A stretch of 64,000 nt of DNA from Comamonadaceae bacterium UBA2334 (GCA_002344885.1 DDUQ01000005.1:1150-65149), one strand, 5' to 3'; positions 8,389 to 16,395 are shown, numbered from the stretch's first letter. The notes: generated from the letters alone by a model not told the origin. Numbers and translations are program-made.

Positions 8389-9543
8389 ATGGCCACTGTT
8401 ATTGACAAACCCACGCTGTGGCAGCGCCTGTTCCCGTGGTTCAGCGGGTTTGACACCTGGTTGCTGCTGGCGGTTTTCATCCTGTGCGGCATCGGCCTGG
8501 TCACCATGTATTCCGTCGGGTTTGATCACGGTACACGCTTTACCGACCATGCGCGCAACATGCTGATTGCCGGTGGCGTGGTTTTTGTGGTGGCCCACGT
8601 GCCACCTCAGCGCCTGATGGCGTTTGCCGTGCCGCTGTATGTGGTCGGCGTGACCTTGCTGGTGGCGGTGGCGTTGTTCGGTATCACCAAAAAAGGGGCC
8701 ACGCGCTGGTTGAATGTGGGGGTGGTGATCCAACCCAGCGAGTTGCTGAAAATTGCCATGCCCCTCATGCTGGCCTGGTGGTTCCAGCGCCGGGAAGGGC
8801 AGCTTCGTACCATTGACTATGTGGTGGCCGCTGGTCTGCTGCTGGTGCCGTTTGCGCTCATCCTGAAGCAGCCTGATCTGGGCACGGCCTTGCTGGTGGC
8901 GGCGTCGGGGTTGTTTGTGATCTTTTTCGCCGGTTTGAGCTGGAAGCTCATCCTGCCGCCTGTGGTGCTGGGGGTGGTGGGCGTGACGGCACTGGTGTCG
9001 TTCAGCAACGAGTTGTGCCAGCCCGACATGGACTGGCATGTGCTGCGCGAGTACCAGAAACAGCGTGTTTGCACCTTGATGGACCCGACGCGCGACGCGC
9101 TGGGCAAGGGGTTTCACACCATTCAGGGGATGATCGCTATCGGCTCGGGTGGCGTGTGGGGCAAAGGCTTCATGCAGGGCACCCAGACGCACCTGGAGTT
9201 CATTCCCGAACGGACCACCGACTTCATCTTTTCAGCCTTTTCTGAAGAGTTCGGCCTGGTGGGGGTGGTGGCGCTGATCCTGGCCTATGTGTTTCTGATC
9301 GGTCGTGGCCTGGTGATTGCGATGAATGCTCCCACGCTCTTCTCGCGCTTGCTGGCCGGGGCGATTGCGCTCATCTTTTTTGTGTACGCATTTGTGAACA
9401 TGGGCATGGTCGGCGGCATCCTGCCGGTCGTGGGTGTGCCGCTGCCGTTTGTCAGTTACGGGGGCACGGCCATGGTCACACTGGGGCTGGGGCTGGGCAT
9501 GCTGTTTTCCATCGCCAAGGCTGAACGCCTGATGCAAAGTTGA
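8389..9543 (+). CDS. rodA: rod shape-determining glycan polymerase RodA
   Basis: The 384-residue SEDS protein polymerises peptidoglycan during cell elongation in partnership with PBP2. About ten transmembrane segments are visible. Family motifs include TRWLNVGVVIQPSELLKIAMPL, KQPDLGTALLV with the SEDS Asp, GKGFMQGTQTHLEFIPERTTDFIFS and PVVGVPLPFVSYGGTAM. ATG 8389 was chosen because the upstream frame is non-coding in character. The usual neighbours mreBCD and mrdA are not adjacent here: the divergent yqiA is upstream and a dehydrogenase downstream. Confidence 0.96.
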   Translation: MATVIDKPTLWQRLFPWFSGFDTWLLLAVFILCGIGLVTMYSVGFDHGTRFTDHARNMLIAGGVVFVVAHVPPQRLMAFAVPLYVVGVTLLVAVALFGITKKGATRWLNVGVVIQPSELLKIAMPLMLAWWFQRREGQLRTIDYVVAAGLLLVPFALILKQPDLGTALLVAASGLFVIFFAGLSWKLILPPVVLGVVGVTALVSFSNELCQPDMDWHVLREYQKQRVCTLMDPTRDALGKGFHTIQGMIAIGSGGVWGKGFMQGTQTHLEFIPERTTDFIFSAFSEEFGLVGVVALILAYVFLIGRGLVIAMNAPTLFSRLLAGAIALIFFVYAFVNMGMVGGILPVVGVPLPFVSYGGTAMVTLGLGLGMLFSIAKAERLMQS

Positions 9544-9550
9544 CCTCCCC

Positions 9551-10513
9551 ATGTCCTCACCACCCTCCATCGAGTTGCGTTCTACGGTTTCGTTTGTCGG
9601 CATCGGCAACATGGGCCTGGCCATGGTCGGGCGGTTGCGCGACCTGGGTTGGCCGGTGGCGGTGTGCGACATTGACGAAGCCGCATGCTCCCGCGCCCGC
9701 GAGCTTGGCGCCCAGGTGCATGCCAGTCCGCTGGCGTTGGCCCGTGCCATGCCGACTGACGGCCTGGTGGTTGTCGCCGTGGTCGATGCCGCCCAATGCC
9801 GTGACGTGATGTGGGGTGATGTTGACGGTGCCGACCAGACCGTTGCCCCATGCCACTGGCGAGGCCTGGGTGCCGCACAGGCGTTGCAGCCCGGCCAGAC
9901 CGTGATGTGGTGCCCGACCATCTCGCCTGCCGATGTCGAAACATTGGCCGGGCGGCTCGCAGTGCAGGGTGTGCACAGCATCGATGCGCCCATGTCCGGC
10001 GGGCCGGCGCGTGCGCGGGCGGGCAGCATGAGCCTGATGGTGGCCGGTGCGTCTGAGGTGGTGATGCAGCACGAGCCGGTGTTGAGCGCCCTGGCCAACC
10101 CCGTGTTCAGGCTGGGCGAGCGGCTGGGTGACGGTGCGCGCACCAAGTTGGTCAACAATTTGTTGGCGGGCATCAACCTGGTGGGCGCTGCCGAGGTGCT
10201 GGCGCTTGCGGCCAACATGGGGCTGGACATGTCCCGCACGCTGGATGTGATCGGCCAGTCCAGCGGCCAAAGCTGGATCGGCGACGACCGCATGCGCCGC
10301 GCCGTGGCGCACGACCTGGTGCCCCGTGCACACATGTCGCTGCTGGCCAAAGACACCCGTCTGGCCAATGAGGCTGCTGCGGCCGCAGGGTTTGCGGGCC
10401 CGTTGGGTGCGCGCGCGGCAGCCGTGTTCCGGGCAGCGTGCGAATCTGGCCTGTCCGAACTGGATGACAGTGCGTTGCTTTTGTTTTTGCAGCAACACGG
10501 TCAATCCAGATAA
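9551..10513 (+). CDS. NAD(P)-dependent beta-hydroxyacid dehydrogenase
   Basis: The 320-residue protein belongs to the 3-hydroxyisobutyrate/6-phosphogluconate dehydrogenase superfamily. A Rossmann motif GIGNMGLAMVGRL lies at residues about 17-29. The substrate-binding stretch is DAPMSGGPARARAGSMSLMV (residue about 148), the catalytic lysine lies in KLVNNLLAG (residue about 199), and the late KDTRLA motif is also typical. The overall pattern is closest to L-threonate or 2-hydroxy-3-oxopropionate dehydrogenase types, but the substrate cannot be read from sequence. It starts 8 bases after rodA, so it may be carried on the rodA transcript. Confidence 0.85.
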   Translation: MSSPPSIELRSTVSFVGIGNMGLAMVGRLRDLGWPVAVCDIDEAACSRARELGAQVHASPLALARAMPTDGLVVVAVVDAAQCRDVMWGDVDGADQTVAPCHWRGLGAAQALQPGQTVMWCPTISPADVETLAGRLAVQGVHSIDAPMSGGPARARAGSMSLMVAGASEVVMQHEPVLSALANPVFRLGERLGDGARTKLVNNLLAGINLVGAAEVLALAANMGLDMSRTLDVIGQSSGQSWIGDDRMRRAVAHDLVPRAHMSLLAKDTRLANEAAAAAGFAGPLGARAAAVFRAACESGLSELDDSALLLFLQQHGQSR

Positions 10514-10584
10514 ACGCCAGATAATATTTTTACTTTAAAGTCCCTGCGTCCCACTGATGACGCCTGCCTTTCTACAATGCAGCC

Positions 10585-12069
10585 ATGATTTCACGCGAAC
10601 CCACCCTTGAACGCCTGGCGGTTGCCAGCAGCCTGCTGCTCACCCCTTACGACCTGACCGAGGCGCATCTGAAGCGTGCGCTGGGCGACATCCTGTCGCA
10701 CGGGGCCGACGATGCGGACCTGTATTTCCAGTACACCCGAGCCGAGGGCTGGAGCCTGGAGGAAGGCATCGTCAAGTCGGGCAGCTTCAGCATCGACCAG
10801 GGTGTGGGTGTGCGCGCCGTCAGCGGCGAAAAAACGGCGTTTGCCTACTCTGACGACCTGAGCTGGTCGGCCCTGAGCGACGCCGCCCAGACGGTTCGCA
10901 CCATTGGTGCCCACGGCCAGAGCGCCAAGGTGAAGGTGCCCAACTCCAAGGTCGGCAAAGTAGGGGCCCGAAAAGTGTCGCTCTCCCGCAGTCTGTATGG
11001 TGGGCTGGATCCGATTGCCACCCTCGACAGCAATGCCAAGGTCGCTTTACTTGAAAAGGTGGAAAAGCTGGCCAAGGCCCGCGACCCCCGCGTGCTGCAA
11101 GTCATGGCCGGGTTGGCCGCCGAGTACGACGTGGTGCTGGTGGCCCGCGCCGATGGCACGCTGGCGGCCGACGTGCGCCCGCTGGTGCGGCTGTCGGTCA
11201 CCGTGATTGCCGAGCAGGCTGGCCGACGTGAAGTGGGCTCGTCAGGTGGCGGTGGCCGGTTCGGATTTGCGTATTTCGACGATGCAATGGTCAACCATTA
11301 TGTGAACGAAGCGGTGGATCAGGCGCTGGTCAACCTCGATTCGCGCCCCGCACCGGCTGGCCAGATGGCAGTGGTGCTCGGCCCCGGTTGGCCGGGCGTG
11401 TTGCTGCACGAAGCTGTGGGCCATGGCTTGGAAGGCGACTTCAACCGCAAAGGCTCCAGCGCGTTCAGTGGCCGCATCGGCCAGCGCGTGGCCGCCAAGG
11501 GCGTGACCGTGCTGGACGATGGCACCATTGCCGACCGCCGTGGCAGCCTGAATGTGGACGACGAAGGCTGCCCCAGCCAGAAGAACGTGCTGATCGAAGA
11601 CGGCATCCTGAAAGGCTACATCCAGGATAGCCTGAATGCGCGGCTGATGGGGGTTAAACCCACCGGGAATGGGCGCCGCGAAAGCTACGCCCACACGCCC
11701 ATGCCCCGCATGACCAACACGTATATGCTCGGCGGTGACAAGTCGCCTGAAGAGGTGCTGGCCAGCATCAAGAAAGGCCTGTATGCCACCAACTTCGGCG
11801 GCGGGCAGGTGGACATCACCAGCGGCAAGTTCGTGTTTTCAGCCAGCCAGGCCTATTGGGTCGAGAACGGCAAAATCCAGTACCCCGTGAAAGGTGCCAC
11901 CCTGATTGGCAACGGCCCTGATTCGCTCACCCGCATCAGCATGATCGGCAACGACATGAAACTCGACAGCGGTGTGGGCGTGTGCGGCAAGGAAGGCCAG
12001 AGCGTGCCCGTCGGGGTGGGGCAACCCACGCTGCGCATCGATGGGCTGACCGTTGGCGGCACCGTCTGA
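10585..12069 (+). CDS. tldD: metalloprotease TldD
   Basis: TldD, with PmbA/TldE, forms a cytoplasmic zinc protease that trims peptides such as microcin precursors and the CcdA antitoxin. The 494-residue length fits. The metal-binding HExxxH motif is in LHEAVGHGLEGDFNRKG (residue about 275), and the N-terminal GVGVRAVSGEKTAFAY stretch (residue about 73) is a family hallmark. The C-terminal half has GGDKSPEEVLASIKKGLY and ATLIGNGPDSLTRISMIGND. A TACAAT hexamer ends six bases before the ATG, so the promoter may lie directly on the start. No pmbA is adjacent. Confidence 0.96.
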   Translation: MISREPTLERLAVASSLLLTPYDLTEAHLKRALGDILSHGADDADLYFQYTRAEGWSLEEGIVKSGSFSIDQGVGVRAVSGEKTAFAYSDDLSWSALSDAAQTVRTIGAHGQSAKVKVPNSKVGKVGARKVSLSRSLYGGLDPIATLDSNAKVALLEKVEKLAKARDPRVLQVMAGLAAEYDVVLVARADGTLAADVRPLVRLSVTVIAEQAGRREVGSSGGGGRFGFAYFDDAMVNHYVNEAVDQALVNLDSRPAPAGQMAVVLGPGWPGVLLHEAVGHGLEGDFNRKGSSAFSGRIGQRVAAKGVTVLDDGTIADRRGSLNVDDEGCPSQKNVLIEDGILKGYIQDSLNARLMGVKPTGNGRRESYAHTPMPRMTNTYMLGGDKSPEEVLASIKKGLYATNFGGGQVDITSGKFVFSASQAYWVENGKIQYPVKGATLIGNGPDSLTRISMIGNDMKLDSGVGVCGKEGQSVPVGVGQPTLRIDGLTVGGTV

Positions 12070-12125
12070 GCGTGGGCGGGCGCAGGGTCTCGATTTCGCG
12101 TGTCAGTTTCGCATCACAGGCTTGT

Positions 12126-12133
12126 GCTACATT
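12126..12133 (+). promoter_or_regulatory. possible extended -10 promoter element for the aroG leader
   Basis: TGCTACATT contains a -10-like hexamer (12128-12133) preceded by TG at the extended -10 position. A start of transcription about seven bases downstream would fall next to the leader peptide ATG at 12142. No convincing -35 is visible, so this is a weak prediction. Confidence 0.35.
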
Positions 12134-12141
12134 GCGTCCCC

Positions 12142-12216
12142 ATGCAGACGGTTCGTTTTTTCTTTGCCTATTTTTGGTTCTCACGCATTCATGGCGGTAG
12201 AGAGACGCAAGGCTGA
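12142..12216 (+). CDS. aromatic-rich leader peptide upstream of aroG
   Basis: This 24-codon frame runs from ATG 12142 to TGA 12214. Residues 6-13 read FFFAYFWF: five Phe, one Tyr and one Trp in eight codons. Such a cluster is the hallmark of ribosome-mediated attenuation leaders, as in the Phe-rich PheL peptide of E. coli. It ends 114 bases before aroG, the first enzyme of aromatic amino acid synthesis, and a perfect intrinsic terminator lies between. Two codons near the end (GGC GGT, 12193-12198) can pair with the terminator's left arm. The function is inferred from this layout. No Shine-Dalgarno sequence is obvious. Confidence 0.8.
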   Translation: MQTVRFFFAYFWFSRIHGGRETQG

Positions 12217-12257
12217 GCCCAAAAAACAAAGCCCGAAGCACCTCGACAAAACCGCCG
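12193..12257 (+). promoter_or_regulatory. candidate antiterminator pairing of the aroG attenuator
   Basis: GGCGGT at 12193-12198, inside the leader peptide codons, is the exact complement of ACCGCC at 12251-12256, which is the left arm of the terminator. A flanking T-G wobble (12192 with 12257) adds a seventh pair. A ribosome stalled on the aromatic codons (12157-12180) would leave 12193-12198 free to form this structure and block the terminator. One that reaches the stop codon would mask it. This is inference from base pairing. Confidence 0.6.
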
Positions 12258-12279
12258 ACACCCTCGGCGGTTTTTTTTT
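12248..12279 (+). terminator. intrinsic terminator (attenuator) ahead of aroG
   Basis: AAAACCGCCGA at 12248-12258 pairs perfectly with TCGGCGGTTTT at 12264-12274 around a five-base loop, followed by a run of T to 12279. It stands after the leader peptide and before aroG, so it must be read through for aroG expression; it could also serve tldD. Confidence 0.9.
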
Positions 12280-12330
12280 ACCTTTCTGTTTTTTGCCGAT
12301 TCCCCCTTTCATTGATCCACGGAGAGCCAC

Positions 12331-13458
12331 ATGACACCGCCCGCCAGCCATCAGCGTCCCGAGTCCTGGTACGCCAACGTCGAGAAAACCAGCAAGACCG
12401 ACGACGAACGCATCAAGGACATCACCGTGTTACCGCCTCCAGAACACCTCATCCGGTTCTTCCCCATCCGCGGATCGGCCGTGGAAGCGCTCATCAGCCA
12501 GACGCGCCGCAACATCCACGCCATCATGCAAGGCAAGGACGATCGGTTGCTGGTGGTCACGGGCCCGTGTTCCATTCATGACCCCGCTGCCGCCATGGCG
12601 TACGCACAGCGACTGAAGGCAGTGCGCGAGCAGTACGCCGACACGCTGGAAATCGTGATGCGGGTCTATTTTGAAAAGCCCCGGACCACGGTCGGCTGGA
12701 AAGGCCTGATCAACGACCCCTACATGGATGAAAGCTATCGCATCGACGAGGGTTTGCGCATGGCGCGGCAATTGCTCATCGAAATCAACCGGCTGGGTGT
12801 ACCGGCCGGCAGCGAATTCCTGGACGTGATTTCGCCGCAGTACATTGGCGACCTGATTGCGTGGGGAGCCATCGGTGCCCGCACCACCGAAAGCCAGGTT
12901 CACCGCGAGCTGGCGTCCGGCCTGTCTGCACCCATCGGCTTCAAGAACGGTACCGATGGCAACATCCGCATCGCGACCGACGCCATTCAGGCGGCTGCGC
13001 GGGGGCACCATTTTCTGTCGGTTCACAAGAATGGGCAGGTCGCGATTGTGCAGACGAATGGCAACAAGGATTGCCATGTGATTCTGCGTGGTGGCAAAGG
13101 CCCCAACTACGACGCGGCCAGCGTGGCGGCTGCATGCAAGGATCTGGAGGCTTCGAAGTTGCCACAACGTTTGATGGTGGACTTCAGCCATGCCAACAGC
13201 TCGAAGCAGCACATGAAGCAACTCGACGTGGCCGATGACATTGCCGGTCAGATTGCCGGTGGCTCGACGAGCGTGTTCGGTGTGATGATTGAAAGTCATC
13301 TGGTGGCCGGTGCGCAAAAGTTCACGCCCGGCAAGGATGATCCCTCCAAGCTGGCGTACGGCCAGAGCATCACCGATGCCTGCCTGGGCTGGGAGGACTC
13401 GGTGGCCGCCATCGACGTGTTGTCGCAAGCCGTCAAACAACGCCGTGCTGCCCGGTAA
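12331..13458 (+). CDS. aroG: 3-deoxy-7-phosphoheptulonate (DAHP) synthase
   Basis: This enzyme condenses phosphoenolpyruvate and erythrose-4-phosphate, the first step of the shikimate pathway. The 375-residue length fits type I (AroF/G/H) synthases. Visible motifs are VVTGPCSIHDP with the metal-binding Cys (residue about 78), VMRVYFEKPRTTVGWKG, GARTTESQVHREL, GFKNGTDG, VDFSHANSSKQ with the metal His, and GVMIESHLV. Which amino acid inhibits the enzyme cannot be read reliably. The gene lies downstream of an aromatic-rich leader peptide and terminator, which suggests transcriptional control by aromatic amino acid supply. Confidence 0.96.
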   Translation: MTPPASHQRPESWYANVEKTSKTDDERIKDITVLPPPEHLIRFFPIRGSAVEALISQTRRNIHAIMQGKDDRLLVVTGPCSIHDPAAAMAYAQRLKAVREQYADTLEIVMRVYFEKPRTTVGWKGLINDPYMDESYRIDEGLRMARQLLIEINRLGVPAGSEFLDVISPQYIGDLIAWGAIGARTTESQVHRELASGLSAPIGFKNGTDGNIRIATDAIQAAARGHHFLSVHKNGQVAIVQTNGNKDCHVILRGGKGPNYDAASVAAACKDLEASKLPQRLMVDFSHANSSKQHMKQLDVADDIAGQIAGGSTSVFGVMIESHLVAGAQKFTPGKDDPSKLAYGQSITDACLGWEDSVAAIDVLSQAVKQRRAAR

Positions 13459-13473
13459 GTGGGGTCGCGGCGT

Positions 13474-13487
13474 TTGAGCCAGGTCAA
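13474..13487. promoter_or_regulatory. weak FNR/CRP-like dyad
   Basis: TTGAGCCAGGTCAA has the TTGA-N6-TCAA half-sites of FNR-family sites but lacks the T and A of the TTGAT-N4-ATCAA consensus. It lies 107 bases upstream of the small gene at 13594. The assignment is tentative. Confidence 0.25.
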
Positions 13488-13515
13488 ACGGTGTGCGTTC
13501 AGGCCCTGATCGGGT

Positions 13516-13550
13516 GCGATCCGTTGTGCGCGGGGCCGCACATCGGATGC
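13516..13550. repeat. imperfect inverted repeat after aroG
   Basis: GCGATCCGTTGTGC (13516-13529) and GCACATCGGATGC (13538-13550) can form a stem with one bulge and one mismatch around an eight-base loop. No T-run follows. It may help end the aroG transcript or be a binding site for the downstream gene. Confidence 0.4.
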
Positions 13551-13593
13551 ACAATGAGGCTTTGAAGTTTGTTCATCACAAGGAGTGTTCTGC

Positions 13594-13914
13594 ATGCGCA
13601 GTGAAGTCAGTGTCACCTGGGGTGACAACGCCACCTACCGATTTGATCTCGAGGCACTCGAGCCCATGACCAGCGAGGCCGCACGCCATTGGCTGGACGA
13701 ACAATTTGTGGCGCTGGAATGCGAGCCTGTCCGTGCGTCCGGCAAGGTGCTGACTGCCGACAAGGTGGTGGCGGTGGCCGTGGGGGCGGGTCAGGACAGG
13801 TTTGCGCAGCCGGAGCACCATGCGTGGGCGGTCGGTTTTGCCCGTGCCGCAGCAGGTGCCTTGGCCAAGCCTGTTGTGCGTGTCGATGCCGTCAGTTTGT
13901 CGATCGGCTACTGA
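13594..13914 (+). CDS. small protein of unknown function
   Basis: A 106-residue frame begins at ATG 13594, preceded by AAGGAG at 13580-13585 with good spacing, which makes it a credible gene. The protein is soluble, acidic and alternates predicted strands with one alanine-rich helix (AVGFARAAAGALAKP, about residues 82-96). No signal peptide, membrane segment or known motif is seen. It lies between aroG and the convergent mpl gene. I do not recognise the family. Confidence 0.65.
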   Translation: MRSEVSVTWGDNATYRFDLEALEPMTSEAARHWLDEQFVALECEPVRASGKVLTADKVVAVAVGAGQDRFAQPEHHAWAVGFARAAAGALAKPVVRVDAVSLSIGY

Positions 13915-13954
13915 CCACGCATCACGATAGCGCCTGACCCTTGTACAGCAAGCG

Positions 13955-15376
13955 TCAGGAGCTGTTTTTTTGGCTGATTGCGTTGAGCAGACGCTGGTGA
14001 ACCTGGCCGAAGCCGCCGTTGCTCATGCACAGGATGTGGTCGCCGGGCTGGGCAGCGGCCAAGACCTGATGGATCAATTCATCCAGTTGGTGGGCCACTT
14101 GCACGGAGTTGCCCAGGGGCGCCAACGCTGCGGCAGCATCCCAGTCCAGCCCGGCAGCGTGGCAAAACGACAGGTCAGCCTGGGCCAGGCTCCAGGGCAG
14201 CTGTGCTTTCATCGCGCCCAGTTTCATGGTGTTGCTGCGTGGCTCGAAGACGGCCAATATGCGTTCGTTTGATCTGCCTTGGCGGTCGAGTTGGTGGCGC
14301 AAACCATCGACGGTGGTGCGTATGGCCGTGGGGTGGTGCGCAAAATCGTCGTAGATGGTGATGCGTGCAACGGTGCCCCGCACTTCCATGCGGCGTTTGA
14401 CATTCTGGAAACCTGACAGCGCTTCGGCCGCCACCATCGCCGGTACACCCAGGTGGTCGGCTGCGGCGATCGCGGCCAGTGCATTGAGCTGGTTGTGCAC
14501 ACCCGACAATGGCCAGCTGACCCGTGCCACCGTCTGCCCGTTGTGCTGAACATCGAACTCGGATGCGTCGCCGTCCGCCACATAGTCGCTGACAGCGGAG
14601 CCGAAACTGCGCATCTCGCTCCAGCACCCGGCATTCAGCACGCGGGTCAGGCTTTCTTCCAGTCCGTTGTAAACCACCCTGCCGCTGGCGGGTACGGTGC
14701 GGATCAGGTGGTGGAACTGGCGTTCGATGGCTGCCAGGTTGTCAAAGATGTCGGCGTGGTCAAACTCCAGGTTGTTCAGCACAGCCGTGTGTGGACGGTA
14801 GTGCACAAACTTGCTGCGCTTGTCAAAAAAGGCTGTGTCGTATTCGTCGGCTTCGATGACGAAACAGGCACCGCCGGATGATGAGGTCGTCTGGGGGCTG
14901 CCCCCCAGCCGGGCAGATACACCAAAATTCAGCGGCACACCGCCCACCAGGAATCCGGGTTGCAGCCCGGCGTGTTCCAGTATCCATGCCAGCATGGACG
15001 TGGTGGTGGTTTTGCCATGTGTGCCCGCCACAGCCAAAACATGGCGGCCGTGCAGCACCTGCTCTGCCAGCCACTGTGGGCCGCTGGTGTATCGGGCACT
15101 GCTGTCCAGAATGGCTTCCATCAGCGGAAATTTGGGCGAACCGTCGGGCAGGCGGGCCCGTGACACCACGTTGCCCACCACAAAAACATCGGGGTTCAGC
15201 TTGAGCTGGTCCGCACCGAAGCCCTCCATCAGCTCAATACCCAAAGCCCGCAGTTGGTCACTCATGGGGGGGTAGACCCCGGCATCGCAGCCCGTCACGG
15301 TGTGCCCCGCTTCCCGTGCCAACGCGGCGAGGCCGCCCATGAAAGTGCCGCAAATGCCCAATATATGTATATGCAT
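13955..15376 (-). CDS. mpl: UDP-N-acetylmuramate:L-Ala-gamma-D-Glu-meso-DAP ligase Mpl
   Basis: Mpl attaches the recycled tripeptide L-Ala-gamma-D-Glu-meso-DAP to UDP-MurNAc in peptidoglycan recycling. The 473-residue protein has the Mpl-type N-terminus HIHILGICGTFMGGLAALARE, the P-loop AVAGTHGKTTTTSMLAW (residue about 115), EADEYDTAFFDKRSKFVHYRP, the HAD and DFAHHPTAI motifs, and the Mur-ligase C-terminal stretch VFEPRSNTMKLG. ATG 15376 starts exactly at the conserved N-terminus; upstream in-frame sequence is non-coding. It converges on the small gene at 13594. Confidence 0.96.
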   Translation of the reverse strand: MHIHILGICGTFMGGLAALAREAGHTVTGCDAGVYPPMSDQLRALGIELMEGFGADQLKLNPDVFVVGNVVSRARLPDGSPKFPLMEAILDSSARYTSGPQWLAEQVLHGRHVLAVAGTHGKTTTTSMLAWILEHAGLQPGFLVGGVPLNFGVSARLGGSPQTTSSSGGACFVIEADEYDTAFFDKRSKFVHYRPHTAVLNNLEFDHADIFDNLAAIERQFHHLIRTVPASGRVVYNGLEESLTRVLNAGCWSEMRSFGSAVSDYVADGDASEFDVQHNGQTVARVSWPLSGVHNQLNALAAIAAADHLGVPAMVAAEALSGFQNVKRRMEVRGTVARITIYDDFAHHPTAIRTTVDGLRHQLDRQGRSNERILAVFEPRSNTMKLGAMKAQLPWSLAQADLSFCHAAGLDWDAAAALAPLGNSVQVAHQLDELIHQVLAAAQPGDHILCMSNGGFGQVHQRLLNAISQKNSS

Positions 15377-15516
15377 GGGCGCGATTCTATGCACCCGGGC
15401 TTCGGTGGCAGGTTGGTGCTTGCCGGGGTGCGTGGGGGCATTGCAAACTCGGGATGCCCTGGCCGCAAGGGATGTGTGACGGTGCTGCCGACCGGTCCGG
15501 TCCAAACCGGGCACAA

Positions 15517-15556
15517 TGGGTCACCGAAACTGACCCACAGGCGCACCTTTCGGTGC
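15517..15556. repeat. two consecutive perfect hairpins
   Basis: TGGGTCA (15517-15523) pairs with TGACCCA (15531-15537) across a seven-base loop. Directly after it, GCACC (15543-15547) pairs with GGTGC (15552-15556) across a four-base loop. They precede the larger inverted repeat at 15558. Confidence 0.6.
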
Positions 15557-15557
15557 T

Positions 15558-15679
15558 GCTTGAGCGTCAGCGGGTCATTTGCGGCCATTTTGGCCCCTCT
15601 TCGTCGCCCGTAGCAAAGGCTACTGGCTCCGCAGTCGGGGCCAAACTGGCTCGCAAATGGCCTTGCTGCTCCCTCAAGC
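15558..15679. repeat. large imperfect inverted repeat, about 40-base arms
   Basis: The left arm 15558-15597 begins GCTTGAG and ends TTGGCCCC. The right arm 15637-15679 begins GGGGCCAA and ends CTCAAGC. When the right arm is reverse-complemented the two align over most of their length, with the best blocks being GCTTGAG, CAGC, CATTTGCG and TTTGGCCCC. The 39-base apical region holds a further perfect hairpin, GTAGC-AAAG-GCTAC (15610-15623). It could be a mobile palindromic repeat, a structured RNA or a regulatory element. Confidence 0.7.
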
Positions 15680-15759
15680 CCTGTTGGACGTTCTCGGTTA
15701 AAAGCATTTGTCAAAAGGTTGGCAGCGCTGATTCGGTGTGCGTTCAGGATGTGTTGAGG

Positions 15760-16395
15760 ATGTATTCAGGCGACGATGACATTGCGGCCACGGCCGCCAG
15801 ACTGGTGGTCGAGGATGGGCTGGATTGCGGTCTGGCCAAGCGGCAGGCCTTGCAGTTGTTGGGTCTGCCGGCCCGAACGCGGTTGCCGGACAACGATTGC
15901 GTGGAGGCCGCCGTCCGCGAGCACATTGCGATTTTCTGTGCCGATACCCAGCCGCGCGAATTGTTCGCGTTGCGAGAGTTGGCGCTCATCTGGATGGGGC
16001 GGTTGCAGCCTCTGCGTCCCTATCTGGCGGGTGCCGTCTGGCACGGTACGGCCACACGGCTCAGCGATATTGTTCTTCAGTTGTTCTGTGACGATGCCAA
16101 AGCAGCCGAACTCTGGTTGATCAACCATGGTCAGCGTTATGAGGTGGGTTCGGTGCGGGGCTTCAAAGGTGAGACCGTGGATGTGCTGAGCTTTTCGGCG
16201 CATGCCGAGGCTTTGGGTGAGGACATCGGCATTCACCTGTCTGTCTACGACCTGGATGATCTGAGAGGGGCGCTGAAACCGGACTCTCAGGGGCGCAAAC
16301 CGCGAGGGGACATGGAGGCGGTGCGCCAACTGGTGTCTGCCCAGCGACGAGACGCGCACAACGATTTGCCCGCAACTGGAGGTGTGCATGTCTGA
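15760..16395 (+). CDS. conserved-type protein of unknown function
   Basis: The 211-residue protein starts at ATG 15760, or at GTG 15751 three codons upstream; no ribosome site has good spacing for either, so the start is uncertain. It is soluble and alpha/beta in character, with the distinctive stretches VWHGTATRLSDIVLQLFCDD (residue about 109) and YEVGSVRGFKGETVDVLSF. These hint at a nucleotidyltransferase-like fold, but I cannot confirm it. Its end overlaps the TlpA-like gene by eight bases, so the two are probably co-translated. Confidence 0.7.
   Translation: MYSGDDDIAATAARLVVEDGLDCGLAKRQALQLLGLPARTRLPDNDCVEAAVREHIAIFCADTQPRELFALRELALIWMGRLQPLRPYLAGAVWHGTATRLSDIVLQLFCDDAKAAELWLINHGQRYEVGSVRGFKGETVDVLSFSAHAEALGEDIGIHLSVYDLDDLRGALKPDSQGRKPRGDMEAVRQLVSAQRRDAHNDLPATGGVHV

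Larger units (their letters stand above)
15377..15759. other. 383-base intergenic region with dense inverted repeats
   Basis: No gene is supported here on either strand. The right part (15517-15679) is packed with hairpins, listed separately. Frames crossing the region are open but lack start signals or recognisable protein features. The region separates the divergent mpl from the gene at 15760. Confidence 0.6.

Noticed and set aside
15454..15759. N-terminal extension of the gene at 15760
   Set aside because: The upstream in-frame sequence is translated hairpin DNA with no protein-like features, so the shorter start was used.
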